Of a DNA stretch of 64,000 bases, positions 63,761 through 64,000 are shown piece after piece. Position numbers and translations under genes: made by a program. The notes beneath the pieces were generated by a model. The model did not search any database. It was not told the origin of the DNA and saw only the letters and a program-made list of their open reading frames with translations. The stretch lies in assembly GCA_964607765.1 (NCBI GenBank), contig CAZSNT010000014.1, forward strand, positions 1 to 64,000, in the 5' to 3' direction. The first letter of the stretch is position 1. Every line of letters begins with the position of its first letter. This DNA comes from CAZSNT01 sp964607765 (GTDB taxonomy: Bacteria; Verrucomicrobiota; Lentisphaeria; Oligosphaerales; JABHEG01).

Positions 63761-64000
63761 CACTTCGCGTTCTCCTTTCGCGTGAGTGTGCAAGGTTGGG
63801 GGGCGGCGGCGGCATCTGCCGCGAACACGCACACGTCCTGCCGGCCGTTCGCAAAGGTCACCGTCACGGTTACCACGCCCTGTTGGTCTGCACGCTGTTC
63901 AACGCGTGTGACCGGGCACGGCGCGTCCGGCGGCGTGGGATAAACGAGGGACACCACGCGCGCTTTGCCCGCTGCCTCGAGTGAGTACACCGCCGTGGGC
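63760..64000 (-). CDS. 3' end of an unidentified gene, cut by window edge
   Basis: The last 79 or so codons of a gene reading in from beyond 64000. The visible part is a beta-rich C-terminal domain (VSLVYPTPPDAPCPV, VTVTVTFANGRQDVCVF). No family is recognisable. Its TGA overlaps the ATG of the next gene (TGATG), so the two are translationally coupled. Confidence 0.7.
   Translation of the reverse strand, partial: PTAVYSLEAAGKARVVSLVYPTPPDAPCPVTRVEQRADQQGVVTVTVTFANGRQDVCVFAADAAAAPQPCTLTRKENAK

Overview
The window suggests a GC-rich member of the PVC superphylum, most likely Lentisphaerota or Kiritimatiellota. The clues are a pseudopilin with the N-terminus MRRHFTLIELLVV, seven formylglycine-type sulfatases, many secreted beta-propeller proteins, a ThuA/HEAT protein beside a Tat-exported Gfo/Idh/MocA oxidoreductase, and intergenic regions full of short repeats. 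No rRNA, tRNA, CRISPR array, reverse transcriptase, SusC/SusD pair, transporter or dedicated transcription factor was seen, so the phylum is an inference.

Layout. 1-5000: a repeat pair, a HEAT/ThuA protein and an oxidoreductase. 5000-7880: repeat-rich DNA with a RelE/HigB-HigA type toxin-antitoxin pair. 7881-20816: a GH39-like hydrolase, two sulfatases, a small membrane protein, a transglutaminase-like lipoprotein, a tiny lipoprotein, a pseudopilin, a GH36-like alpha-galactosidase and a SEC-C protein. 21007-25672: two near-identical VapBC cassettes, each next to the 5' end of a dead REP-type (RAYT) transposase gene, flanking a GH123-like hydrolase and a truncated paralogue of a downstream gene. 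25840-34981: two sulfatases and two large beta-propeller paralogues, partly translationally coupled. 35377-47591: a polysaccharide-degradation cluster (sulfatase, GH42-like, GH50-like, two sulfatases, GH127) whose central genes overlap by ATGA. 48184-59676: a UroD-like protein, three beta-propeller proteins, a third VapBC pair, a GH2 beta-galactosidase and a C45 hydrolase. 60088-64000: a four-helix-bundle/zinc-ribbon gene tightly bracketed by 10-bp repeat arrays, a large lipoprotein hydrolase and the end of one more gene.

Together the enzymes look like a machine for taking apart a sulfated, probably galactose-rich polysaccharide. Exported sulfatases remove sulfate. Candidate endo-enzymes (two beta-propeller paralogues, the GH50-like and GH42-like proteins) cut the chain. 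GH2, GH36 and GH127 enzymes trim galactose- and arabinose-type residues.

The most unusual signal is not enzymatic. The window holds several unrelated families of short tandem repeats (10 bp, 13 bp and others), often arranged as inverted arrays. One family exactly brackets a four-helix-bundle/zinc-ribbon gene and recurs as small remnants at other intergenic sites. Another sits inside a 145-bp element with 15-bp terminal inverted repeats and an 11-bp flanking duplication. I suggest these are full and internally deleted forms of one class of small mobile element.
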